Positions 44,598-54,865 of a stretch of DNA of 64,000 bases are shown piece by piece (the stretch's first letter is position 1; each line of letters starts with the position of its first letter). The translations under genes and the position numbers were made by a program. The stretch comes from Phlebotomus papatasi. Taxonomy: Eukaryota > Arthropoda > Insecta > Diptera > Psychodidae. The stretch is from positions 71,672,001-71,736,000 of the forward strand of contig NC_077222.1 of NCBI RefSeq assembly GCF_024763615.1, read 5' to 3'. A model generated the notes under the pieces. That model worked only from the letters and a program-made list of their open reading frames with translations. It was not told the origin of the DNA and made no database searches.

Positions 44598-44931
44598 CAG
44601 TAGAACCCCGCTATAGGCCATTGCTATAGTCCACAATTTATCGATCGTTGTTTTCAAAACACTGAATTTAAGTTAGGGTATGTTTTTTATTACGCGACGA
44701 ACAATCTTGTCATAATTATTTTAATATTTTTGGCAAACTATTGAGTAGTTGTGATAATTGTGATCCATAATGAAGAGAGCGAGGACAAGTACCACAATCG
44801 CAAAGAAAGTGAAAGCCGTCAAGACATTTCAATACTAAAAGTCGTTGATCATTTTAAAAAATGACATGGACTATAGTACGACCCAAGTGTCAAATCTGGA
44901 ACCAAATGTGGCCTATAGCGAGGCTCTACTG
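44598..44931 (+). mobile_element. pogo/Tigger-like non-autonomous element
   Basis: 334 bp between TA and TA. Ends CAGTAGAACCCCGCTATAGG and CCTATAGCGAGGCTCTACTG form a ~23-bp inverted repeat. The interior keeps ATGAAGAGAGCGAGGAC (44770 onward), encoding KRARTSTTIAKKVKAVK before a stop, which looks like the N-terminal stub of a Tigger-type transposase. Its last 55 bp are duplicated in inverted form at 45813-45867 as part of the large palindrome. Confidence 0.75.
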
Positions 44932-45867
44932 TAAGTCATTATTACATGAAAATCCTCTTAATAAATTAGGTGAATACAGTTGTTTGGGTTAATTGTGAAT
45001 AATTGTCGATATTACAACAAAAACATTGGGATAAAATTTTTGAGCTGGAAGACTCATATTCTTTTGGGCTGTCCCAAAATTCAAGATGGGTTTGAGAAAA
45101 ACCCTTTTGTTCAGCACTATTTTGGTTAATATGGAATGCAAAAGTACATATTTGAAGAAGGTACACGACCTGCTAATAAGCTTAAAATAGAGAAGAAAAT
45201 ATTTTGTGGCATTTTAGAGTTTTTTTGCAACCGCAGCGCTGTCAGACGTTTGTCAAGTGAGTTATTTGTGTCTATCTCTCTCTCACAGTTGAATTGCGCG
45301 CGATTTAAGAACTTTTAAGAGGATGTGTAGTGAACAGCTATACGTCTTCCGACAAAGATATCGAGAAGACATTTTCTTCTCGATATCTTTATCGGAAGAC
45401 GTATAGCTGTTCACTACACATCCTCTTAAAAGTTCTTAAATCGCGCGCAATTCAACTGTGAGAGAGAGATAGACACAAATAACTCACTTGACAAACGTCT
45501 GACAGCGCTGCGGTTGCAAAAAAACTCTAAAATGCCACAAAATATTTTCTTCTCTATTTTAAGCTTATTAGCAGGTCGTGTACCTTCTTCAAATATGTAC
45601 TTTTGCATTCCATATTAACCAAAATAGTGCTGAACAAAAGGGTTTTTCTCAAACCCATCTTGAATTTTGGGACAGCCCAAAAGAATATGAGTCTTCCAGC
45701 TCAAAAATTTTATCCCAATGTTTTTGTTGTAATATCGACAATTATTCACAATTAACCCAAACAACTGTATTCACCTAATTTATTAAGAGGATTTTCATGT
45801 AATAATGACTTACAGTAGAGCCTCGCTATAGGCCACATTTGGTTCCAGATTTGACACTTGGGTCGTA
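44877..45867. repeat. Nearly perfect ~990-bp palindrome (inverted duplication)
   Basis: Arms 44877-45368 and 45376-45867, each 492 bp, separated by 7 nt (ACATTTT). The position sum is constant (90744) across the whole length. Translated frames in the two arms are identical residue for residue (for example 45136-45318 plus versus 45426-45608 minus). The only mismatch noticed is C/T near the centre (CGACAAAG versus CGATAAAG). The left arm includes the right end of the pogo-like element. No gene is encoded; the mirrored frames are by-products. Confidence 0.93.
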
Positions 45868-45930
45868 GGATGTGTAGTGAACAGCTATACGTCTTCCGAC
45901 AAAGATATCGAGAAGACATTTTCTTCTCGA
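45868..45930 (+). repeat. Third, direct copy of the palindrome centre
   Basis: 63 bp starting GGATGTGTAGTGAACAGC repeats 45321-45383, including the 7-nt spacer, immediately after the right arm ends. After 45930 the sequence diverges (TTCAGTATGG instead of TATCTTTATC). Confidence 0.9.
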
Positions 45931-47267
45931 TTCAGTATGGCTATCTGTAATTTCCATTAAAATTATCAACACAAAATTTCGGATATTACACGACTTTTAA
46001 CGAGCACAGGTCTGTTCTAGGAGGTGAACTGGTGATATGGCACTGGCCTAACGGAAAATGTACTGGGAATTTACTGGGTGCGTCGGCAAAAAGGCTGCGT
46101 TACCGGCGTTACCGAATGCTCAAGAACAGTTGCTATGAGACGGAGATCAGTTCACCACCAAGTTCCAAGACGAACCAAAAGCTTTACTCAGCAATTGCTG
46201 TGCCTTCACGGCTTTAAAGAGACGATATTAGATAGACTGGTTGGTCATTAATGGGCGCCACGATCTTCCCATTTGAAAAACAGAGAGAGCAATACCTGAA
46301 GCGAATGGGAGCGCAAGTTATTGCTGCGCTTCAGAATGCTCCAGGACCAGTATTTAGGACGCCAAAGAAAGAAACTGCTGGGAGCTATATTGAATCGGAA
46401 TGCCCTAATAACCTGAGGCATAGGAAAGAGAAAAGTTGGTAAGGAAGGAGGACTTTGGGAGCATTGCCAAAGGTAATAAGCTTGTCCCCATGGAGCTTGC
46501 GGAATTGAGAGTTGAGATTGGGTACTAACGGTCTTCGCTCACTGCTATATTGGTTGCTCGCATGAATTATATTTTAAGGCGCAAATGGTTGTTTGTTTTC
46601 TTGCCTTTTCCGTGTCATTTCGCCAGGAAATGTTAGTTTTCAAGTTTGGGGAGGTTCTGCGAAAATTTCGCGTAACAACAAAATTAAATGTTCTAAGCCA
46701 GAGTTTGTGCAAAGCCTGAAAGCCTTCACATGCTCGGATAGTGTTATTTTCACATTTGGTAAGTAGTTAGTTCTTTGCGTTCTTTGACAAACTGCTTCAA
46801 AAAGCAATGCATGAAATTAAGTACTTATCAAGTGATTAATAAGTGCTTCATGTGTTAGTCGGGCTGTAAGGGCCTTGACCGCCTTGACAGACCTGAGAAT
46901 TAGCCGAGCGACGGCTTAGCATAATTATATTTGAAATAACGGTTAAACTAAATTTCCATCATTTTCCACTAAGTCGTCTCTCGGCTTAAGGCGTGAGTGT
47001 TTCTAGGGCATAAGGCATGTTTTACTTACATAAATAATCGCACTTCTAGAGAGAAAAAATTAAATATACGATTTTGTCCTGGGCAAAATTTTTCTAAAGC
47101 TAGGATAAAATTCCATTGGGTTTAATTTATATTAGAAATGGAATCATCAATAAAATCCGGAGGTAAAACTATGAGATGAAGTAAAAAACTAATAATCTTT
47201 AAAATATTGAGATTATTCATACAATTTTTATTTTCTCTTTGTCAACCAAAATTTCACTACTTCCCTA
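45931..47267. other. Intergenic DNA, nothing recognised
   Basis: Slightly higher GC at 46020-46560 with short frames (46032-46217, 46251-46442) that resemble no known protein; possibly an eroded transposon interior. No boundaries seen. Confidence 0.35.
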
Positions 47268-47707
47268 CACTGAAAATGCATAATTTATCATTTAAAATTA
47301 AGTATAGTAAGGTGCGGTAACCGGATCGTTTTCCGTAGAGTGCTGCTTAAACGCTTGTTTTTGGACTGATGAAATTCTTTTTTTACTTCTATCCATAGAA
47401 TTATTCACTGTTTCATTCAGAAACATAATATTAAAAAAAAATTATTTAAAAAATTAATGAAAATTTACAAAATAATGACAATACTGAAATAAGGTAACAT
47501 TCACTAAGTGGATCGCCTTTTCGCTAAATAGGCCAAATGGTATTTTAATTGGATCACTCAATTTACAAGCGTATTAAAACGAGAAAATATTTTTTTATAA
47601 CATTTTTAAAAATTTATTGGATTATTTAATTTAATACTTATTTTATCACTTCACTCATCAATTTATTAATTTATTTGTGTATTTATAGACAGATATTTTT
47701 GCTTTTA

Positions 47708-48113
47708 TTATTCTTCAGTCTTTTTTTTAGGTCTACCACGCTTCTTCACGGTTTTCTTAGGCATCTCTGTCTCAGCATCAATCTTCCATCCTGATTTTCC
47801 TGTTTTCTCCCTTGATTTTCTCGTATTCCTCCCTCGTTCGTTTTCTTTCTTCAGTCTCCGCTTTTTTCTTCATCTCACGCTTTACTTTTTCCTCCTTCTC
47901 AGCAATTTTATTCTTCTTCTTTTGGTGGCGTTTAGGAAGCTCTCAAGGCCAAGAGAAATTAGTTTTTATAGTGTTGAAAATTGGTTTGGTATCTGGAACC
48001 TCGGAAATACCAGGATCATTTGAGGAAGACTGGACGGCCTGACTCTGCTGGTTATTGGTAATACTCTTGCTCCGAACGTTTGAATATCGTTCTGGAGTGC
48101 ATTTGAAAACAAA
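47708..48113 (-). pseudogene. Broken C-terminal tail of the pogo-like transposase
   Basis: Past the TGA at 48114 the same minus-strand frame is open through QSQAVQSSSNDPGISEVPD, meets one more TGA near 47945, then continues into a Lys/Glu-rich coiled-coil stretch (KKKNKIAEKEEKVKREMKKK). It ends at 47780. A +1 shift enters GWKIDAETEMPKKTVKKRGR, an AT-hook-like basic end, with a stop at 47708-47710. The tail was probably once translated and is now cut off by two in-frame stops and one frameshift. Confidence 0.65.
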
Positions 48114-49694
48114 TCAGAATCCCAAATATTCACTTGTCTGATTTGCATTTCCCGCTGTGGACAAGAAGTGGTCACAAATTTCTAAATCTCTGTAGTCAAC
48201 GGAGATCGAGGTAGAGAGTGATTCAAGAGATTGTGGCGCACAGCGTTCATTCACTTTGCACCAAACCTCGAACAAATGCTTATCTTTGGATGATCCACTC
48301 CAAATGCGATCCTCCTTGCATTCATTGAACTTCTTGAGAGTGTCAGGTGAGATGAGATGATCAAGAATTCGAAGAGCAACTTCATAGTCAGAAGCTGTAA
48401 AAGCATTCGCAACATTCGCAATGTCATTGTCGTTCTCTGATTGATCTGATTGATCATTTGAGAGACTCAATTCCAGATTTTCTGACTTCCTTGGCTTCAG
48501 GAAGTCCATGGTATTCACAACATCAGGGTTGAATGGCACCAAACCACATCCTCGAAAACCATCCTTCGCAATCTTCGGGAGATCCAAATGCTTAAGAGCA
48601 GCATTCACAACTTTTGCCACGTGCATTGGATGGAATCGATCTGATGACAAATTACTCATTTTCCATTTTTTAACTTCTTTCGTGTAAGCTACCTTCATAA
48701 GTTCGAAGAAAACTGTATCCAATGGTTGGATAAGGTGGCTCGAGTTTGGATAAAGAAGCACAAGAACAATTCCGTTCTCTTTACAGAACTTACTCAATGG
48801 AAGTGTCACATCAGAAGCATGACCATCCAGATAGAGTACGACTGGGAACTGTATGCCTTGACTCTTCAGCCAAGGAAAGAATACATTAGTGATGTACTCA
48901 TAGAAAAGTGACCCATCCATCCAGCCACTTTGTGGTGACTTTCCCATTTTCCATCCTTCTGCGTTGTGAACCGCAATTTTTGGTGTAATATTCGTTTTAT
49001 GAATAACCATTGGAGGAACAAGTTGACCAGTAGCAGACACCATGAAGAGTATTGTGGCAAATTCCTTCGGTCCAGAATTTTTAAGAGTTCGCACAACACG
49101 TGAACTCTTCCTGGCCAATACATTTCCATCTTCTGGTCTCAAGAAAAAGGCACATTCGTCGAAATTAAAAACCCGGTCTGGTGAAATGGTCAGCAGATTG
49201 TGTTCTGTGAAATATTCTTGACACTTCTGAAACCATTCCGTGAGATGTTCAGCAGTAACCACCTCCCTTTTCAATGGGAAAAACTTTGGCTTGTGCTTTC
49301 TCAGCTCTGGATGACGCTTGATAAAATTCCTGAACCATGCATCTCCAGGCCTTCCATCCGTAAAATAATTTGGTATTTTGAAGGTCTTGCAGATGATTTT
49401 GACGCTGTCCAGAATTTGTTCCTTGCCGATTGGATGCCAACCTTCTGCACATCCCAGGATCCACATGACAAGTTCCTCTTCTTGTTCTTTTGTAAGCGTC
49501 GTTGGCCTGCCATTGTGGCAGTCTTCCGGGTATCTGCCGGACAATTTGTTGTACAGTGTCGCTCTTGGTACATTAAATGTTTCAGATGCATAGGTTATGG
49601 TAGAACCACCTTGAACACACTTCAAGGCATTCTTTAGATCTTCCTTAGAATAAGGTTTGTTCTTAGGAATCTTTTGCTTTGTTCCCTTCGGCAT
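48114..49694 (-). CDS. pogo/jerky-like transposase (DDE_1 core intact)
   Basis: 526 residues from MPKGTKQKI (a start nine codons upstream at 49721 is possible). Order: psq-type helix-turn-helix at ~10-55 (LKNALKCVQGGSTITYASE, VPRATLYNKL), CENP-B-type DNA-binding region at ~70-140 (DGRPGDAWFRNFIKRHPEL), then the nuclease. Catalytic Asp candidates are D179 (FNFDECAFF), D290 (LYLDGHASD) and D326 (IQPLDTVFF), the last pair 36 apart as in pogo-family DDD enzymes. No stop or frameshift interrupts this core, unlike every other transposase in the window. It stops at a TGA (48114-48116), but the same frame stays open beyond it; see the tail entry. Cuts and pastes its own element. Not a host gene as far as the sequence shows. 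Confidence 0.88.
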   Translation of the reverse strand: MPKGTKQKIPKNKPYSKEDLKNALKCVQGGSTITYASETFNVPRATLYNKLSGRYPEDCHNGRPTTLTKEQEEELVMWILGCAEGWHPIGKEQILDSVKIICKTFKIPNYFTDGRPGDAWFRNFIKRHPELRKHKPKFFPLKREVVTAEHLTEWFQKCQEYFTEHNLLTISPDRVFNFDECAFFLRPEDGNVLARKSSRVVRTLKNSGPKEFATILFMVSATGQLVPPMVIHKTNITPKIAVHNAEGWKMGKSPQSGWMDGSLFYEYITNVFFPWLKSQGIQFPVVLYLDGHASDVTLPLSKFCKENGIVLVLLYPNSSHLIQPLDTVFFELMKVAYTKEVKKWKMSNLSSDRFHPMHVAKVVNAALKHLDLPKIAKDGFRGCGLVPFNPDVVNTMDFLKPRKSENLELSLSNDQSDQSENDNDIANVANAFTASDYEVALRILDHLISPDTLKKFNECKEDRIWSGSSKDKHLFEVWCKVNERCAPQSLESLSTSISVDYRDLEICDHFLSTAGNANQTSEYLGF

Positions 49695-49942
49695 CTGAAA
49701 TAGTAAAACCATGCTGAACAATGCGATTCCCGGAAAGAAATATTGATTTGCGAAAGCGCCCGTTTTAGAAACAGAACATAATAATTATTTCATGAAAATC
49801 TATTTATTCACCTTGTAGGGGAATAATAGCGCATCACTTTTAATTAAACCTTTGGATTTAAAATATTTTTCTCACAAGAAAAAAGAAAACAATAAAATGT
49901 TTTCCATCAGCTGTCATGCAGCTTTGCAAAATTTTCAGTGTA

Positions 49943-51356
49943 GCCGGTAACTATCATGCTAGCAATTCAAATTCAAATGTCCCAAAATAACGATTATAGG
50001 TAAGCATGCGATTTTTGTTTGGGAGAAATTTGGGACAGTGTTGAGTGTCTGCCATTTGGACATTCTTTTTGTGTTTTTGGTATTAATTTTTCCTCATTTT
50101 TTGGCACTCTTCGTGAGTTTTACAAGTATAGAATGTTCATTTACACATCCCATGGTGTCTCAATAAGTGATTTCAGTGAGGTAAAGTAGATTTCTTGTGT
50201 TGAAATAGGTATTTTTCTGTGGTAAAATTGACGTGATGTCGCAACTTCCAGCCAAATGCACAAAGCGAAAAAACTTTCAATAAATTTCCTACATTGTTAC
50301 GTGGAATTGCGCTGTTTCTGGACTGCATACAGTCTCACAAGACACATGATCGTGTTTGTGCATAAAAGAAATTGCATTGGGATGTTCCTAATGAGGGAAT
50401 TTTCCTGTGACATTTGCATAGCACACTCTTGGAGTCTCTCTCCGGAGAGCAGTGCCTGGCGCTTTGGGTAATTGGGCGGCGAAAGTGAAAAGGGGCTTTG
50501 AAGTAAAAATGAGATAAAGAGGTGCTGAGATTGACGGAAGAGATAGTAAATAAGCAAGTCTCACCGTGTAGCGTAGATAATTGCTTAAATGCGTTTTTGC
50601 TTCTCCCTGACGTCACAGTCAGCTGATCAATTGCGGGGTATTTTTTTCTCCCAACAATCCAGTTGCATGCAGTTCCCTGGGAATATTTAGCACAGTCTGT
50701 TGCTCTTCTGCTCCAGTGTACTTGACCTTGACGGAAAATTCTACCCCTATCTGAATAAAAAGAATCAAACTGATAATTTTTCGTGGCGCGTCTAAATTCG
50801 CAAGAAACTTCATATTTTTTTGTAGAATTAATGTCATCAGTAGTGACCTCGAAATCAGCAAAAGGTCACTAGATGTTTTGCTCTGTGGAATTTTCATAGA
50901 AGGAAGCGACAACAATTCCAAGATTGCGAAGCTGACTTCTCTTCTGCTACTCTCTTTTCAGATGCTCTCACATGAAATGAATTGACATGGGGCTTGTTGC
51001 ACAGAATTTTCTGTTCCTAATCACCTTTGGCTACAGCTAAAACAAATACACCAGTTGACAGAAACTAAATAGTAATAAATACAGGTAATTTGCGGTTCTT
51101 TTGTTTATTGCTTCTTCAAGAAATTCAAATGAATGAATGAATGAATCGTATTTGCTTCCAAAAATTTGTTTGCTTAATTTGCCCTCGTTATTTTTGTTTA
51201 TCTTGTCCTGAGCAAGCATGCTTAGTTTTTATTCTGTTTTCCATTTTTTTGCTTAAAAGGCCTGTACCCAAGCAAATGGGTGAGCAAAAACCGTTTCAAA
51301 CCGAATAAATGTCAAAATTTTACCCAGGTGACGTTTTGATCATTGACTTACAAATT
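49943..51356. other. Intergenic DNA, nothing recognised
   Basis: Several overlapping short frames at 50250-50920 with no recognisable product; a (GAAT)n-like run near 51130. No element ends were supported. Confidence 0.35.
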
Positions 51357-52107
51357 CCCGTCAAATAATATCTGCAGATATCTTTAAGATTTCTGTAGAG
51401 AAAATCTACACCTCTACAGAATAACTGCAGATAATTCTGTAGATATTCTTACGAATTTTATTTGGGCTTGGGACAAAATTCGTCAGAATATTTCGGCAGA
51501 TTTTCTGACGAATTTCTGTAGATATTCTGCCGATTTTCTGTAGATTTTTTCTACATTCCAGACTTTCCAGACAAGATGTGTCAGAAGAGATGGAAAAATT
51601 TTTCACTGAAGTTTGCAAAATTCAATAGAGTTATTTTTTGTGATATCACGGTGTTTATATAAAATAAAGAATTCTGCGACGCCGTGTTACAAGTAGAGAA
51701 AAGTGAAGTGAAAACTTTAAGCAGAGTATCGACCTAAATTTCGTGTTTTTGTATCATTCCATGGGCGATTTTTAAAAAATTAGTATTTTTGCTCGCATCT
51801 TTTTACTTATTTAAAATGTTTAATCGGTAATGCTTGTTAAGCAGAGCATACCATCTTCTTTATAACTTCTACAGTTTCTACATAAATCAACAATATTTTT
51901 GTGAAGTAATGGACACTATGCCGATTTTCTCGGCAGAAATTCTACCGAAAATCTGTAGATTTTCTGCAGAAATTCTGCCGAAAATCTCCAGATTTTCTAG
52001 CAAAAATTCAGCAGAAAATCTACAGATTTTCTCTGAATACACTGGAATATACCGTTAAAATTCAAAAAACCTCAGAGTAAAATCGGCAGGTAGAATAATG
52101 ATTTGGG
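51357..52107 (+). mobile_element. CCCGTCAAAT element, copy 1 (TCTGCAGA/TCTGTAGA-rich)
   Basis: Starts CCCGTCAAATAATATCTGCA and shares with 59800-60737 the blocks TTTATTTGGGCTTGGGACAA, CATTCCAGACTTTCCAGACA, GAATTCTGCGACGCCGTGTT and AAAATCGGCAGGTAGA. Short palindromic words (TCTGCAGA, TCTACAGA, TTCTGCCGAAAATCT) recur throughout. The right end here is degraded. No transposase frame. Confidence 0.65.
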
Positions 52108-52337
52108 TTTTCATTTGACGTTTGTTCGGTTTCAAACGATTCTTACTCACCTCTGCACTAAAGAAATTTATGTCAATATTTTGCATTTGAAGAAATTTTA
52201 ACAGTTTTCCCTCAAGCGTAATTTTGCTTCAATATTTGAAATATTGACGAAACGTATATTCAAAATTTACTCGATAGTCAGTCTGTGTCTGACTCTATTT
52301 AGGCCATTTACTCTTTGAAATAATATTGATAATATTA

Positions 52338-52782
52338 CAGTAGACTCTCGCTCAATCGGCTCTTTTTTATTCGGGCGAAAAATGTTGAAAATGTTTACGT
52401 TTGATTTTGAAGAAAATTTGTTCAAATTCGATGTAGTTCCTCTCGTGTTATCCTGATTCTTTATTGAGCGCTTTTTGTGAAATTTAGGGGAAAGTGCTCT
52501 CCCTTCGAACGTTCATGCCTTCGAATAATATGAATTTCTTGTGTTCTTCGTAAGAGATTTACACTAAATTTTCACAGAATTATCAACAATTGATAGTAAG
52601 CCAATTAATATTTAATAGAAATGTGTAAGTCTCTGAGGAAAATTAAAAAAAAAAATCACATTATTCGAAGGCATGAACGTTCGAAAGGAGAGTACTTTCC
52701 CCTACAATGATTTTGACCCCCGAATCTCTCGATAATTGGATAACATTTTGCCCCATATGCCCGATTGAGAGTGAGTCTACTT
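52338..52782 (+). mobile_element. pogo-like MITE (CAGTAGACTC ends), copy 2, interrupted
   Basis: Left end CAGTAGACTCTCGCTCAATC after TA; right end CCCGATTGAGAGTGAGTCTA plus CT. Without the 216-bp insert at 52487-52702 and one TA it matches copy 1 (34513-34725) along its length. Confidence 0.8.
52487..52702 (+). mobile_element. Nested MITE with GGGGAAAGTGCTCTCC ends
   Basis: 216 bp with ~40-bp inverted ends: GGGGAAAGTGCTCTCCCTTC plus GAACGTTCATGCCTTCGAAT, mirrored by ATTCGAAGGCATGAACGTTC plus GAAAGGAGAGTACTTTCCCC. Flanked by TA on both sides; the sibling MITE at 34513 has a single TA here (GAATTACAATG). This is direct empty-site proof of insertion with a TA duplication. Confidence 0.87.
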
Positions 52783-52911
52783 CTACTGTGACTGTATATG
52801 TCTTGTCTATGAATAAGTGAAAAAACCGACAGTTTTTATTTATACAAAATTAAAGAACAGCAGGAAAACTTAAAATCAGGCCATTCTTGTAGAAAAGTTA
52901 AGGTCTCTACT

Positions 52912-53111
52912 CATTCAGCGACCAATTTGACATTTCGCTAAAGCTGTCTACACATTGGGAGCAATTTTCGTCAAAAATTGCTTTTTTGAAGGAAATTCTC
53001 TGTAGCGTTGTAGGGGGAAACGTCAAATTTCTGTCAAAAACGCAATTTTTGACGAAAATTGCTCCCAATGTGTAGACACCTTTAGCGAAATGTCAAATTG
53101 GTCGTTGAATC
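52912..53111. mobile_element. Fold-back element, ~70-bp arms
   Basis: CATTCAGCGACCAATTTGAC through TGTCTACACATTGGGAGCAA and TTTTCGTCAAAAATTGC is mirrored by GCAATTTTTGACGAAAATTG, CTCCCAATGTGTAGACA and GTCAAATTGGTCGTTGAATC. The position sum is constant at 106023 over the outer part, with a loop of roughly 55-60 bp. Confidence 0.75.
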
Positions 53112-53319
53112 AAATATAGGCATTTTTATAAAAATTTTGGGTCAAAAACGTTTTTTTTTTTCAAAATAATTTTGAAATATAACTTGGATAAAAATTGTCG
53201 AAAAATGCAGAGGCTACTTTGCATTTAAACTTTGAAGAAAAGGAAGAAATTCACCTTTGTCAAATCTTAGTAAATAGTATTGCAGGCGATATTGTCGTGG
53301 TAATAATCTTCAATAGTCT

Positions 53320-53880
53320 AAAGCCCCCTTCACATTGTGAGCAATTTTCGTCAAATATTGCTTTTTTGAAGGAAATTGCCTGCAGTTCTGTAGGTGGAAT
53401 CATCAAAATTCTGTCAAAAATGCATTTCTTGATGATTGTGCATATTGTACTTATCTCTTGTTCCTATCTTATTGCCTCTACTCACTAGAGAAATTCATGT
53501 CCATATTGAAGCAAATTCCCTACGCTTGTGTAGTGAAAATTCTTCAATATAAATGTAAATTTCTGTAGTGTGTAGAGGCCATAAAGGCCATTACTGCTGT
53601 AGTTTCTTCTATTTTGACATATTAAATTCCCTATAAAAAAAAGTTTTCAAAAAGGGAAAGGATTTCTTTCAATATGTTTTTCTTCTGTCTTTTAACTAAG
53701 TCTAAAGTTAAGAATAATAGCCTCTACACATTATAAGAAATTTTCGTCAATATATGGAATATTGAAGCGAATTGTTAGCACAGCGCTTGTGTAATGGCTC
53801 CTACACACTAGAGAATTTATGTCCATATTGAAGCAAATTCTCTAGGCTTGTGTTCAAACTAGAAAATTGGTACATAATGT
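53320..53880. repeat. Fragments related to the 52912 fold-back element
   Basis: CCCTTCACATTGTGAGCAAT plus TTTCGTCAAATATTG at 53327 follows the fold-back arm. Variants of CACTAGAGAAATTCATGTCC plus ATATTGAAGCAAATTC occur at 53481, 53808 and (weaker) 53738 and 52160. Several truncated, diverged copies. Confidence 0.55.
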
Positions 53881-53944
53881 ACATAATGTAAATAAGTAAG
53901 ATGCTTACGTATAAATAAAAAGGGATAGAGAAAAATAAATCAAT

Positions 53945-54215
53945 TACGATTACTTGACCAATTCATTACCGATTGGACCTGACATAGTCGGTTTCGAAAT
54001 TTCAATACCATTTAAAAAAATCCAAATTTAACCAAATCACTTGAAAAATTAGATCTCCAACGTTATTAAATTTGACCTTCAATAATTCAGAATGGAGATT
54101 TTTTCGAGCATTATCTTTTGTCTTTGAAGCTTCAAAGCGGTAGAAAGTTTGAAAAAAAGCGCATTACAATAACTGCTCTCTCATGGAGTTCGAGCAGTAA
54201 AAAAGAAAGAAAAAC
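53945..54215 (-). repeat. Inverted relative of the 41160-41665 repeat
   Basis: TCGAAATTTCAATACC, AATCCAAATTTAACCAAATC and TTGACCTTCAATAATTCA appear here in reverse order and on the opposite strand relative to 41480-41570. Only the right half of the longer copy is represented. Confidence 0.55.
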
Positions 54216-54865
54216 TAATTAAAATTTGATGCATTTTATTTGAGATTTTTTACAATCTCAGTTTTTTGATTCCGTTTTTATATTTATTTTTATTAAACTT
54301 ACAAAAATATAACGCCGTACAATTTTTTGAATTGCTTTTAATAGTCCGTTTCTATTTTTTTCTTCATTTTTACATGTTTAGTACGATTATTGTGGGTTTT
54401 TGTGATATCATTTAATTCTCCTTTTTATAATATAATCCTTTAGTAAAAATAACGCATTAAAAGCATATTTAATTAAATTACGCTAAGACCGATACAGCAT
54501 CAGAAATAAAATTTTAATATTTACAGAGTTTTAATGATTGGCTTCTCAGAAATTTTTGCATTTGGCTTTTAGTCCTTACTGTTGTATTTAATTAGAAAAG
54601 GAAATGACAATTATATAAAGATTAATTAAATTAATTAACAAATGGATTACACGAGTACTAACTTTAAAGGGAAATAATTTTTGAAAAATGCAAGTAATGT
54701 GCACGTGTAGTTGATAAGAAAATCCTCCTGCAAAATATTTTTCAATTGAGAGATGCTAATGACAATGGTATTTTTTGTGTAGATTTTCGCATACTTTTGA
54801 TAAATCGTCACACAAAAAAAAAAACAACAGTTTTTTCTTCGGAAAATATTTTGAACGGAAACATT

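Larger units (their letters stand above)
47268..49940 (-). mobile_element. pogo/Tigger-like DNA transposon with transposase
   Basis: 2673 bp. A 10-bp inverted terminus CACTGAAAAT (47268-47277) and ATTTTCAGTG (49931-49940) is flanked on each side by TA (47266-47267 and 49941-49942), as expected for the Tc1/mariner/pogo superfamily. It brackets one transposase gene on the minus strand, with ~250-440 bp of noncoding DNA on either side. The inverted ends are short, so the boundaries rest on position and TA flanks as well as identity. Confidence 0.65.

Noticed and set aside
45136..45778. Identical ~60-66-aa open frames on both strands
   Set aside because: They are mirror images created by the large palindrome and resemble no protein.
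46032..46442. Two ~60-aa plus-strand frames in a higher-GC patch
   Set aside because: No domain, splice or start context; could be transposon debris but nothing specific supports a gene.
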